A stretch of DNA of 20,358 nt, from assembly GCA_027603945.1 (NCBI GenBank), contig JADIIU010000183.1:1-20358 (forward strand). Reading direction: 5' to 3'. Numbering within the stretch: the first letter of the stretch is position 1; every line of letters starts with the position of its first letter. The position numbers and the translations under genes are program-made. Positions 1 to 8,772 of this stretch are shown one piece after another. The notes beneath the pieces were generated by a model that was not told where the DNA came from, ran no database searches, and worked only from the letters and a program-made list of their open reading frames with translations. The DNA comes from Terramyces sp. JEL0728. Lineage: Eukaryota; Chytridiomycota; Chytridiomycetes; Rhizophydiales; Terramycetaceae.

Positions 1-29
1 CCAATTCATTAGTCAATAATCAACATAAT

Positions 30-656
30 TTATTCAAAAGAAGTCCATCCATCAGTATCAGACTTGAAATCCCCAAAATCATCCCACTTCTGGTTGCTTG
101 GAGGTGGTGCAATGACAAACTTTGAAAAATCGCCTACTTTATCCTTCTTTTCCTTATTGAATCCGTTCAGACTAATCTCAATTTTCTGGCCTTCTTTTAA
201 CGAATAATCAATAGATTCAAATTTAGGTTGCTCCTGGATCGCTCCTTTATTGTTTACCCGTCTATGTTAATACCAGAGTACTTTTGGTGGTCTTGTAGAG
301 CTACATTCATGTCAAATGCGTACGACCGTTCTTGGAATCCCAGTCCAACAAATGCATATTGGCCAGTCGGCGCGACTACTTTGATTACGAAATAACGAGA
401 TGAATCCAGAACCGGTTCAACCGCACCGTCAGTTATTGGACATTTTGCAAACAATTCTCCTGTTGTATTGTCCTCCAGATGAAGAGCTACATCATCACCT
501 ACCGATATCATTCTCAGTCTTCCGGTCCATAGAAATGAATTTACATCCCAATCCGATGCTCTGAATTAGTATAGTTTACCTGTATCCTTGTGCTGAATTT
601 CGTGGCGGTATTTTATAAACAAAACATTCTCTAATTACACAAAGTACAGATTCCAT
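30..656 (-). CDS. NECAP-like endocytic adaptor (adaptin-ear-binding coat-associated protein), 3 exons
   Basis: Predicted 195 aa cytosolic accessory factor of clathrin/AP-2 endocytosis. Exons are 580-656, 282-560 and 30-261; introns 561-579 (19 nt) and 262-281 (20 nt) are GT-AG. Splicing gives a continuous 588-nt frame. The N-terminal PH-like NECAP domain is clear: it opens MESVLCV, followed by YKIPPR, WTGRLR, TGELFA, DSSRYFVIKV and AFDMNVALQDH, then a shorter KEGQKIEISL stretch. Two WxxF motifs (WDDF about 178-181, WTSF 191-194) sit at the C-terminus; in the family such motifs bind the AP-2 ear. The protein is shorter than animal NECAPs (about 275 aa), mostly from a reduced proline-rich tail. 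The ATG at 656 is the family's expected start. The stop codon is embedded in an AATAAA (29-34, minus strand). Identification is from recognised family motifs. Confidence 0.93.
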
Positions 657-828
657 TTTGAAGATTCAAAGTTAAAATTCTCTGAAATTAGTACTAATCA
701 AAAAAGTACTTTTTCAACACTTTGGGAATACTAAGCGGCTGCTATAGACGCAAAGCATGATGAAAAGTCTGTCTATCAGACCGCCAAACTGTTTCAATAA
801 AGAACGAATACAATTTATTATCAATATA
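657..828. other. Short intergenic region, NECAP promoter / VPS27 3' end
   Basis: Non-coding on both strands as far as I can see. It must hold the NECAP promoter and the VPS27 3' end. An AATAAA lies on the minus strand at 814-819, ten bases past the VPS27 stop. No RNA gene or repeat was recognised. Confidence 0.6.
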
Positions 829-2834
829 CTAGAGCTCAATTAACGGTGCTTCTTGAGGTTTGGCTGGTGGATTTTGCTGCTGTTGATTTTGTTGTTGATT
901 TTGGTTTGGATACCCAGGTTGTGGGGGATGCGCTTGGTAGTGTGGACCATTTGGGTTATATTGTTGCGATTGCTGACCATATTGATTAGGTTGTGAGTTA
1001 AATTGCTGTGGATATTGTTGAGGTTGAGATGGTGCGTATTCTTGATTTCCTGCATATTCACCGGTTGGTGGTTGAGATGGGACATATTGGTTTCCTGGTG
1101 GTGCAGAGTATTGATCGTTTGCTCCTGGTTGACTAGGAGCGGTTGACTGTTCATACTGGGCTGTGTTTGGAGGATGTGAAGGAGTATATGGTTGATTGGC
1201 TGGTGGTTGGGACGGAGCGTATTGTGGGGTTGAAGTATTTGAAGTTTGCGATGTTGCATACTGGGCTGGTGGTGCATGGTGTACAGGATGGCCGCCCTGT
1301 GATTGTGGGGGATATTGTGCAGGAGAATATCCGCCTTGCACAGGATATTGCTGGCCGTATGACTGCGAAGGATTTGACTGATGTCCTGGAGCATACGGCG
1401 GGCCGGGATTAAAACTATGTCCTTGATAGGTTCCTATGATTAATATGAAATTACCATACGAAGGATATCCATATTGGGGATTTGATCCAAGTCCACCGGA
1501 AACACTTTGCGAATATTGTAATCTTTGCTGTAGCAATACATCATAATCTTTGATTACATTTGTTAGTTCAGTGTTCAGATCATATAAGGCTTTGTACTTG
1601 TCAGCCGCCTCTGACAACGAATCTACTAGTGGACGATGCAGTGAAGACACTTTGGCAAACGTCGTCTGTAGTGGGATTGGATTCAAATTTCCCAGTCCTC
1701 CTTGTTGAACATCCCGATCTGCTTTTTCAACCAAGTCACAGAAAATCCTGATACTTTCAACTTGAGATTCAGCCAATCCTCCTACTTTTGCTTCTGTCTT
1801 CGTTTGCTCATATCTAGTTTCATGCTTGGGGGTTGATTGTGGTCTTCCCTGTCTATCTGCCTCTTTTAGTGATTCCTGAATAGCCAATTCCAATTCTTCG
1901 TCTTCCTTTGATTTGGCTTTTGGTTTTTCTTCTCTTGGCCTTGGTAGGGAGGTAGATTTCTTTGCCAGTTCCAATGATTCTGCAATTGCTTTTGCTAAAT
2001 CTTCATCATCGTCTGAATCTACTCTTGCCGGCTTATTTAACTTTACAGGCGTAGATCCAACATCTCCTGTCTTTGTAGTGATCTTGTAATGGCAAGTGTC
2101 GCACACACGTACAGGATCTGTAATTCCCAACAGCGGCAAAGGAATACTTTTGGAAGAGCAATCCTGACAAAACGTAGATCCACAATTTCTACAATGATGC
2201 TTCCTATTGAAAGTTGTAAAATCCGTCCTACACCTCATGCAATAATCGCTGTCAGTCCATTCTGGTGCCTAAATAAGCATAGATCTTACAGTAGTTGTTT
2301 CAAAAAGCACTGCCAGCGAATTAGCCTTTTCAATAGGAGGGAATTGCATCCCTGTATTAGTAAACTAAACCTTCTCTTCTGAGCATATCGTAGGTTTCAC
2401 ATACAATTACAAATTCGGATCTTCCTTTGAAAGCGGCAGCCCATGTTTGGATCAACTCCAGAGATTTCTTTCGTACTTGCTCATGCGTATTCTATGTCAA
2501 CGATAATTACCAATTGGCGGGCTAGCGAGACTAAATTATCAACGAAATCCCGCGAAGTCACTTCCTGCAAGAGCAATTTCCCACTATTTTTCACACAGGT
2601 GTCGGTCAATTTCAAAGCTAAAAGAGTTACATTGGGGTTTTTATGGTTGATCCTCTTTTTAATGGCAGCGACATAGTTCTTTGGCGAAATCTTGCCAGAT
2701 TTGATTTTGTCCGCAATGTCCAAATTAGTCGCAAGGTCTTCAGTTCCAATGGGAAGATTCTCTGAAGTTGCTTTTTCTACGGTAAGCTAAAATTCACCAA
2801 TATCTTCGTCAGCTGGGTTTGCAAACAGATTCAT
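829..2834 (-). CDS. VPS27: Vps27/Hrs-like ESCRT-0 subunit (VHS-FYVE-UIM), 6 exons
   Basis: Predicted 634 aa ESCRT-0 component that binds PI3P and ubiquitinated cargo on endosomes and recruits ESCRT-I and clathrin. Introns: 2777-2797 (21 nt), 2492-2510 (19), 2352-2370 (19), 2269-2289 (21), 1434-1454 (21). The spliced CDS is 1905 nt. Domains in order: VHS (about 8-145, with ATSENLPIGTEDL and LKLTDTCVKN), FYVE (about 163-225, with the PI3P motif RKHHCR at 184-189, the RVC motif, and zinc cysteines from C172 to C221), two ubiquitin-interacting motifs (about 251-266 with AIAESL; about 285-300 with AIQESL), a helical segment, a long Gln/Pro/Tyr-rich tail with four PSQP repeats, and a terminal clathrin-box-like LIEL. 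The intron at 1434-1454 has no stop and is a multiple of three, so the tail reads through if it is unspliced. Start 2834 gives MNLFANPADED before the VHS. Confidence 0.95.
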
Positions 2835-2907
2835 TTTCAAAGTTTACAATATCAGCCACCTCTCCTCTGAAACGTTGCTTGACTGAAATTTTTTTTCTCA
2901 ACAGAAA
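2835..2907. promoter_or_regulatory. 73-bp divergent promoter region between VPS27 and TCTP
   Basis: The start codons of VPS27 (minus, 2834) and TCTP (plus, 2908) are only 73 bp apart, so both 5' UTRs and both promoters must share this stretch or overlap the neighbour. A T/pyrimidine-rich run ending in CTCAACAG lies just before the TCTP ATG. It resembles a TOP-like leader or a 3' splice site, but no matching upstream donor is evident. No TATA box was identified with confidence. Confidence 0.6.
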
Positions 2908-3434
2908 ATGATTATTTACAAGGACATTATCTCTGGGGATGAAATGGCTTCTGACGCTTTCGAAATCCGCGAAATTGACGATATCGCTATTGAAATAGAT
3001 TGCAAGGTAGTTACGTTTTAATTCAGAACATTACCGTCATGCCAGGTGCTGATGTCGACATTGGTGCCAATGCTTCCGCTGAAGAACAAGAAGAGCAATT
3101 GGAAGATGGCGCTGTTACTGTCAACAATGTTGTCTATACTTTCCGCCTCAGTGAAACCTCATTTGACAAGAAATCTTACATGTCATACATCAAAGGATAC
3201 ATGAAGACCATCAAGGCTCATCTTCAAGAACACAACCCAGATCGTGTTGCTACATTTGAAGCCAACGCTCCTGCATTCGTCAAGAAGATCCTAGGCAACA
3301 TCAAAGATTACGAATTCTTTGTCGGTGAATCTATGGATCCAGAAGGCGCTGTCGGTCTCTTGAACTACCGTGAAGACGGCATTACTCCTTACATTACTTA
3401 TTTCAAGGATGGCTTGAAGACTGAAAAGGTTTAA
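2908..3434 (+). CDS. TMA19: Translationally controlled tumour protein (TCTP/Tma19 family), 2 exons
   Basis: Predicted 168 aa, the standard TCTP length. Exon 1 is 2908-3006 and exon 2 is 3027-3434, separated by the 20-nt intron GTAGTTACGTTTTAATTCAG. The N-terminus MIIYKDIISGDEMASDA, the first TCTP signature (IGANASAE), the helical hairpin SYIKGYMKTIKAHLQE and the second signature region (FFVGESMDPEG through LNYREDG) are all present. TCTP is an abundant cytosolic, ribosome-associated protein linked to growth and stress responses. Without the intron the reading frame is interrupted by an in-intron stop, so this well-known protein is strong evidence that 20-nt introns are spliced here. It is convergent with the ASH-RhoGAP gene, the two stop codons being separated by only 51 bp. 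Confidence 0.97.
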
Positions 3435-3485
3435 ATATAAATTTTTACGTTTTAGTTGTGATCTCTTAGCCGACTGTAAATACAA

Positions 3486-4777
3486 TTACTTTATTTGAGT
3501 CTGGATCGCCAATCGATGTTCGACCAACTTTGACATGAATGAAATCATTGCTGGCAGTAACAGGTACATTTCAGCTGAATCTGCTGCGTCGCATAGATTT
3601 GGCACCACTGCTGTCACTAGAATTAAATTGGGCTACCTATACTCTTGATTCCCATTTCATTGTATTTTTCGTTGATCACTACCGTCGTCAGTAGGTCAAT
3701 GACCCACATTATTAGATTAATTTCAGTAGAGTTGTCTGCGAACGATAGGATAAGCCTATTCCAGCACAGCTGCGAAGACTGCGTTCCATAAATAATATCT
3801 TTGGGGATTTTCAAAAACGGAGCACTTGGGAGAGTTTTAAGATTGTTCTACTGTTAGTAACAAGTACTTTTAAACATGAGGCTATTGAGTAGCCATCTGC
3901 GCATGAATAATAAGTTCCCCTCTTCAAATGAGTTTCCAGCGCTTGAACTTCCCATGATTGCCCAGCTTCTCTAAATATGCCTTTTAACTTTATCCCATCA
4001 ACTGCAAACAACATTAGCCTCAGTCTAACTAGAGTTTTTGGTATACTAGCATTAAGATTGGCTACCTGTAGCTGGATCCGGGAAATATCGCATCCCTTTG
4101 ATTTATATCAGCTTCCATTGGTTGAGGAGGCAGCAGTTTATTGGTATCCTTTTTCCTGCATTTTATAACCACAAAATGTCTTGGCCCTCCTTGGATTTCA
4201 ATCTGTATCACCGCATTCAGCACCACTGCTGATTTGTTCAGACAATTTAATTTTACAACCAAATCAACCTCAGACTGTCTTCCTCCGAGCTTGCCTCCTA
4301 ATGGGTCGACCTGCAGTTCAAAATTTGTATCTACTTTTGGCATAATTAGTGAATATTTGACTGTATTTTGATACTTTGCTTTCAACCTGATGCTCTTTGT
4401 TTGAAATCTATTTAAATAGTGTGGAAATATTAGAGTATAATTATCGATTTCAATATCCTGCCCAAGTCGCGGCCGTGTTTTATACTGGAAATCATTCAAT
4501 GCGCTGGGTGTAAGCGATATCAAATATGTATACAATTGCTGCTGTTCTTGCAGAGTAATTTCCACAATCGCTGGTCTAATTTAGACTGTACATACCTCCT
4601 CAAGATTTCTGCAAAATCAGCAATCCTTGAAGTTGATTTCCGTAGTGCTCGAGGCGGAGATGTAGGCGCTTTGGGTGTGGGAAATGTTTCCAATAAATTT
4701 AATATTGAAGTATTTACATTTTCCTCCTTGTTCATTTTTGTCAAATATTTTACGGCGTTAAATGGGGCTTTACTCAA
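3486..4777 (-). CDS. ASH-domain RhoGAP protein (OCRL C-terminal-like, no phosphatase), 5 exons
   Basis: Predicted 403 aa. Introns at 4576-4595, 4046-4065, 3848-3867 and 3617-3636 are all exactly 20 nt; the spliced CDS is 1212 nt. After a short N-terminal region (with TFPTPKAPTSPP-like sequence from the first exon) comes an immunoglobulin-like ASH/MSP-type segment (about 95-190, with FELQVDPLGGKL), then a RhoGAP domain (about 230-400). The GAP arginine finger is present in GIFREAG (R256), the conserved lysine in CLK (K290) and the asparagine in VPNL (N367); the usual second arginine of LRELP is lysine (LKTLP). The ASH-RhoGAP order is that of OCRL/INPP5B C-termini, but there is no inositol 5-phosphatase upstream. 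Likely role: stimulating GTP hydrolysis by a Rho/Rac/Cdc42-type GTPase at membranes (inference). An AATAAA (3490-3495, minus) lies inside the last codons. Confidence 0.85.
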
Positions 4778-4866
4778 TTAACAAACTGCACTGTAAAAAT
4801 GACGCATGAAACCACTACCCAACAAGCCAAAAAGTATAGACTACAAAAACAACTGCCGTTTTAATT
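4778..4866. other. Spacer between RhoGAP start and tRNA-Pro
   Basis: 89 bp. It contains the RhoGAP promoter and the tRNA 3' flank. On the minus strand a T5 run (4845-4849) about 18 bases past the tRNA end is a likely Pol III terminator, with another T5 at about 4829-4833. Confidence 0.55.
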
Positions 4867-4939
4867 GGGGCTAACCCGGACTCGAACCGGGAACCTCCCG
4901 CACCCTAAGCGGAAATCATAACCCTTAGACCATTAGCCC
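4867..4939 (-). tRNA. tRNA-Pro(AGG): tRNA-Pro, anticodon AGG
   Basis: A 73-nt cloverleaf without intron reads on the minus strand. The acceptor GGGCTAA pairs with TTAGCCC, the discriminator is C, the anticodon stem TCCGC/GCGGG closes the loop TTAGGGT (anticodon AGG, decoding CCU/CCN proline), the variable loop is AGGTT and the T-arm is CCCGG-TTCGAGT-CCGGG. The C discriminator fits eukaryotic tRNA-Pro. The left edge of the 7.7-kb tandem duplication falls in the T-loop of this gene (about 4882), so this is the only intact copy in the window. Confidence 0.96.
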
Positions 4940-5067
4940 ACTGAAAATCCAGAAATCGTACTTTTATAAACCAATCACATTGAATATCAAACTTTTACGG
5001 CTCGGTTTATTAAACGGACACATGATAGAATTCAGCTTGTTGGTACTTTATTATGACATGGCTGAAA

Positions 5068-6681
5068 TCAATATTGCTTGCTTGAGGGCCGTTCATAGAA
5101 TTCTCTCCCTTGCCTGGCAACAAAGATTCCATAATAAATTACAGCATCTAGCAGCTCGCGCGTTTCCAACACTTCAAGGATAGAATGGAATTGGTTAATC
5201 TTTTGAAATGCCCTACTAAATTCCTTTATGCCATGGAGCATCTGCTTATAGTATTCGTCACTAAAGGGTATTCCAAGCTTCGAACAGCACAGCAAAAAGA
5301 AGCCAGTAGGGAATAGTGTCAAAAGAGCAGCAGTAGCAAAGAATTCAAAAGTGGGGTTGAATTGTATAACAAGTTTCACCAACAGTGTGCTCGTTACCGC
5401 TGCGTCCAAGGCATTTTTGAAATACATTAAATTTTGAACCTTCTTTCCTTTAATTACATTCCGCATCAGCGAGGGGAGTATCAGGTTTATGCGGATACTG
5501 CAGTATATAAGTGCGATATAAATGGTTAACCAGGCTGTATCTCGATGTTTGCAATGGTCACGTACACTATACATGCCTTTTTGAAGGACAGGGGAAAAGC
5601 CATCCATCCAATCATTCAGAGAAGCGTTAATTGCCCCCGCGGTATATAATGAATATGCATTTTCTTCTGTTAGTTCAAGTTCAAAATGGCGGTGGACTTT
5701 TGATTGTATCCGGTGCAGAATCGCGTGGTAAGCATTAACACCAAGCTCTCCAGTACTTGCTGTGTACCATTCGCTGCTAGTCATTATTTCAATTCCATAA
5801 TAATCTGCAGCAGAATGCATTTCAAAATATAAAGTGTTTGAGGGAAGGAATATCTGGTTTTCTTTGTCTTCAATCGATCCGTATCCTAGTACTTTAGATA
5901 GAAAGGTATAATTCCTATAGAGCAACCACCATGCCCTCCGAATGTTTTCCCTTTCGTAATCAAAGGAGGAAATTTTTGAAATTCCAACTTCAGTGTTAAT
6001 TTCGGAAATTTTTGCGTGTAGCAATGCCAGCCTAAAATACAGAATCGCTTCTTCAGTGCAATTAAGATCTATGTTAGGAAGAAATACTGTAGAGGATATT
6101 GAAAATGATTTCCAGGGTAAGTACAGTAAGGTGGTCACACTTGTGTGCAAAGTCGAAAGACTGCGCTTTCTGGAGGTATATATTGACAAGCACAATCCTG
6201 TCCGAGATCCCCAGTGGTAAAAGCTCTTGTGGGATGTACAATGCGCCGCTTGCAAATAACGCAAATCGAAGTGGTGGAAATATTTTTGCAGATCCCCTAT
6301 AGTACTGCTCTGTTACTCCGTAAATAACACTGGGAAACCTTTTGAATCTTAATTCCAGTAGATGATTGTGATCTTTCGTGAACAATTCTTGCTCCAATTC
6401 TTTAGATAGTACGATTTGTTTGATTTGTGGCCGCAGCTTTTCTCTACTTTGCAAGACGCTGTTGGTAGGACTCAGCAGGGTTTGCTCCATTTGTTTTATG
6501 CGTTCTTCAACCTTAAGCAAATGAAGTTCAAATTCCCATTGTTTGGAATACTCGCATTTTGAATGTCTGCTTTCACAAAACGAACATGGCTGCTTCCTAT
6601 CGCATCTGCGCTTCTAAATCAAACAGTTGGTACTCTTTTTGTGCAGAAATCGCAGGAATAAGTCATCTTTTTGAAAATCAT
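5068..6681 (-). CDS. Zn(II)2Cys6 transcription factor, paralogue TF1 (unit A)
   Basis: Predicted 524 aa nuclear regulator. Introns are 6614-6633 (GTACCAACTGTTTGATTTAG, 20 nt, inside the zinc cluster) and 6069-6087 (19 nt); exons are 48, 526 and 1001 nt. The binuclear cluster has the canonical spacing C-x2-C-x6-C-x5-C-x2-C-x6-C (C10, C13, C20, C26, C29, C36), with basic KRKRR between Cys2 and Cys3. A short coiled-coil-like linker (about 48-66, VEERIKQMEQ) suggests dimerisation. The rest is an alpha-helical fungal transcription-factor regulatory region: RRAWWLLYR (about 239-247) resembles the conserved RRxFWxLY motif of the fungal_trans domain, and FPTGFFLLCC plus LLDAVIYYGIF are conserved in all paralogues. 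AATAAA follows 16 bases after the stop (5047-5052, minus). Target genes are unknown. Confidence 0.9.
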
Positions 6682-6859
6682 GCTTTTCGGGGAAGTTGAG
6701 AAAATCCACTCCATGAAAATATTGGATTTTGTCAAGATGATTCTATTCGGTAGCAATCTACTATGCAACCAATAAATGGCTTTAATCAGACGAATATGAT
6801 CTTTTTCCCAATTCTATGTATGGCCAGATTCAAAATTGTATCTCAACTTTCGACTATAT
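6682..6859. promoter_or_regulatory. TF1 upstream region, unit A
   Basis: 178 bp between the TF2 stop and TF1 start. It holds the TF1 promoter and the TF2 3' end. Two CCAAT pentamers are visible on the plus strand (within AACCAATAAATGG and TCCCAATTC), but CCAAT-box function is not shown. Unit B lacks about 10 bp (CGACTATATT) present here just after the TF2 stop. Confidence 0.45.
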
Positions 6860-8504
6860 TTATTTAATATCTAATTCAGCAAATGTCCCAATATGGTGGG
6901 CAGCTGGCCTCTCCATGAGTTCTGTGTTCTGTCTGGTGATGAACATTCCATAATACATCACAGCCTCCAGCAAGTCCTTTGATTGCAAAAGCAATAAAAT
7001 GCCGTAAAACTGATTCAATTTTTGGAAAGCCCTGCTAAACTTCTTGATGCCATCCAGCAGTTGCTTGTAATATTCTTCGCATTTTGGTATTCCCATTTTG
7101 GCACAACACAGCAAAAAGAACCCCGTGGGAAACAGCGATAATAGTACAGCAGCCGCGAGAAATTCAAGTTTGGGATTAAATTGAATGACTACCTGTATTA
7201 AATTAGTACTCGTCACAGCGGATTCAATTGCTTCCTTGAAATACAACTGCTTCATGACCTTTTTGCCCTTAATCACATTCCGCATCATTGTTGGTATAAT
7301 CAAGTTCACCCTGATACTGCAGTAGACAAATGCCGTGTAGATTATAAACCAAGTTGTTTCTCGGTTTTCCAAGGCACCGCTCCGCACCGAATTAAATGCT
7401 TTTTGCAAATTGGGAGAGAATAAATGAATCCAGTCTGCTAACGATGCGTTAATAGCCCCAGCACTATAGAGTGATAAAGTGTCATTTTCAGATAGTTCTA
7501 TTTCAAAGTGGTGAAACATTTTAGACTGTATTCGTTGCAGCAACATATGGTATCCATCAACTTCTTGGCAAGGCAGACAGGCGGTATACCATTCATCACT
7601 GGTCATGATTTCTACCCCATAATAGTCACTAGAGTGAGCGGATTCAAAATAGAATTTGTTTGAAGGTAGAAACAGCAAATTTTCTTGGTCGTCCATCGTT
7701 CTAAATCCAATAATGTTGCAAAGAAATGAATAGTCTCTATACAGTATCCACCAAATCCTCCTGATATTCTCTTTTTCATAGTCAAATAAAGAGATCTTTG
7801 ATATTCCATGTTCAGAGTTGATTCCTGAAATTCTTGCTTGTTGTAATGCTAGCTTGAAATAAAGAATGGCTTCCTCGGTGCTGTTAATATCTAAATTAGT
7901 GAAAAGTACGATAACAGATATTGCAGATGACTTCCAAAGTGAGGACTGTTAAATGATCGCATCTTTCTCCAAAATTAAATGACTGCGCTTTTTGTAGATA
8001 TAAATTAACCAGCTCAATTCTGTCCGATACTCCATCCGGTAATTGATCCGGGGTAATAAATAGTGCTCCGCTGGCAAAAAGCGCGAACCTTAATGGCCAA
8101 AAAATTTTAGCTGATTGTCTGTAGAATTCCTCCATTATCCCAAATATTACGCAGGGAAACCTTTCGAATCGCAATTCCAGCAAATGTTCATGATCTTCTT
8201 CAAACAAACGATGCTCCAACTCTGGTGTTAAAGCAATATGCTTTATAATAGGCCGTACTTTATCCCGTTTCCGCAGGATACCATTATTTGGACTTAATAA
8301 ATTTATTTCCATCTGCTTAATCCGTTGTTCAATATCCGCCAGTTGTATTTCAAACTCTTTTTGCTGTGAGTATGTACAATGTGCCCGTTTACTTTCGCAA
8401 AAGCTGCAAGGCTGCATCCTATCACATTTCCGTTTCTATATAAATCCGAAATTTACTCTTTTAGTGCAGAAATCACAAGCATACTTTAGTTTTTTGAAAA
8501 TCAT
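6860..8504 (-). CDS. Zn(II)2Cys6 transcription factor, paralogue TF2 (unit A)
   Basis: Predicted 534 aa. Introns are 8436-8456 (21 nt, in the zinc cluster after CTKR) and 7891-7909 (GTACTTTTCACTAATTTAG, 19 nt); exons are 48, 526 and 1031 nt. Both introns contain in-frame stops or change the frame, so an unspliced reading looks like three broken ORFs. Zinc cluster cysteines are C10, C13, C20, C26, C29 and C36, followed by a coiled-coil-like linker (IEQRIKQMEINLL) and the same helical regulatory domain (RRIWWILYRDY, FPTGFFLLCC, LLEAVMYYGMFITRQ). Closest in look to TF1. The TAA stop lies inside an AATAAA (6859-6864, minus). No known target; family assignment is firm, biological role is not. Confidence 0.9.
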
Positions 8505-8772
8505 CAAGCGGATCTAAGTGGAAAAATGGAAAAAAAGGGAGCAAAATTGTCGCGATAAGGGTGGTTAAAGTACTACTGATGGGTTTGGTAACAGTGATGC
8601 CGTGGTCCATATGGTGATCTAGCTGCTTAGTTTCCGTATTTCCAAAGAATCAAACGATGGGCAGGTGAGTGATCTACTGCACAATAACGAAAGTTGCGGA
8701 ATTGACTTGGGTTGAAACTAGAAATTGAATTCTTATCAATATCCTTACAGCTAATTAACTAACACTACAGCT
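8505..8772. other. TF2-TF3 intergenic region, unit A
   Basis: 268 bp without a supportable gene. It includes the TF2 promoter. Compared with the unit B counterpart (16236-16530) it is the most diverged stretch of the repeat, including a replaced block after GTGATCTACTGCA. No RNA gene or transposon remnant was recognised. Confidence 0.6.

Noticed and set aside
840..1412. Long ORFs in other frames and on the plus strand across the VPS27 tail
   Set aside because: They are shadows of the Gln/Pro/Tyr-rich low-complexity coding region and resemble no protein family.
2885..2907. A 5' UTR intron acceptor (TTTTTTTTCTCAACAG) before TCTP
   Set aside because: It resembles a classical acceptor, but no partner donor at the 19-21-nt distance is evident, and the introns here do not use pyrimidine tracts.
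5280..5360. TF proteins as membrane proteins because of the hydrophobic FPTGFFLLCC segment
   Set aside because: It is a single segment within a helical regulatory domain, downstream of a clear Zn2Cys6 DNA-binding domain; a buried helix is the simpler reading.
5068..8504. TF genes as frameshifted pseudogenes
   Set aside because: Raw frames break two times per gene, but each break coincides with a 19-21-nt GT-AG intron at the same position in every paralogue, and the spliced frames are complete.
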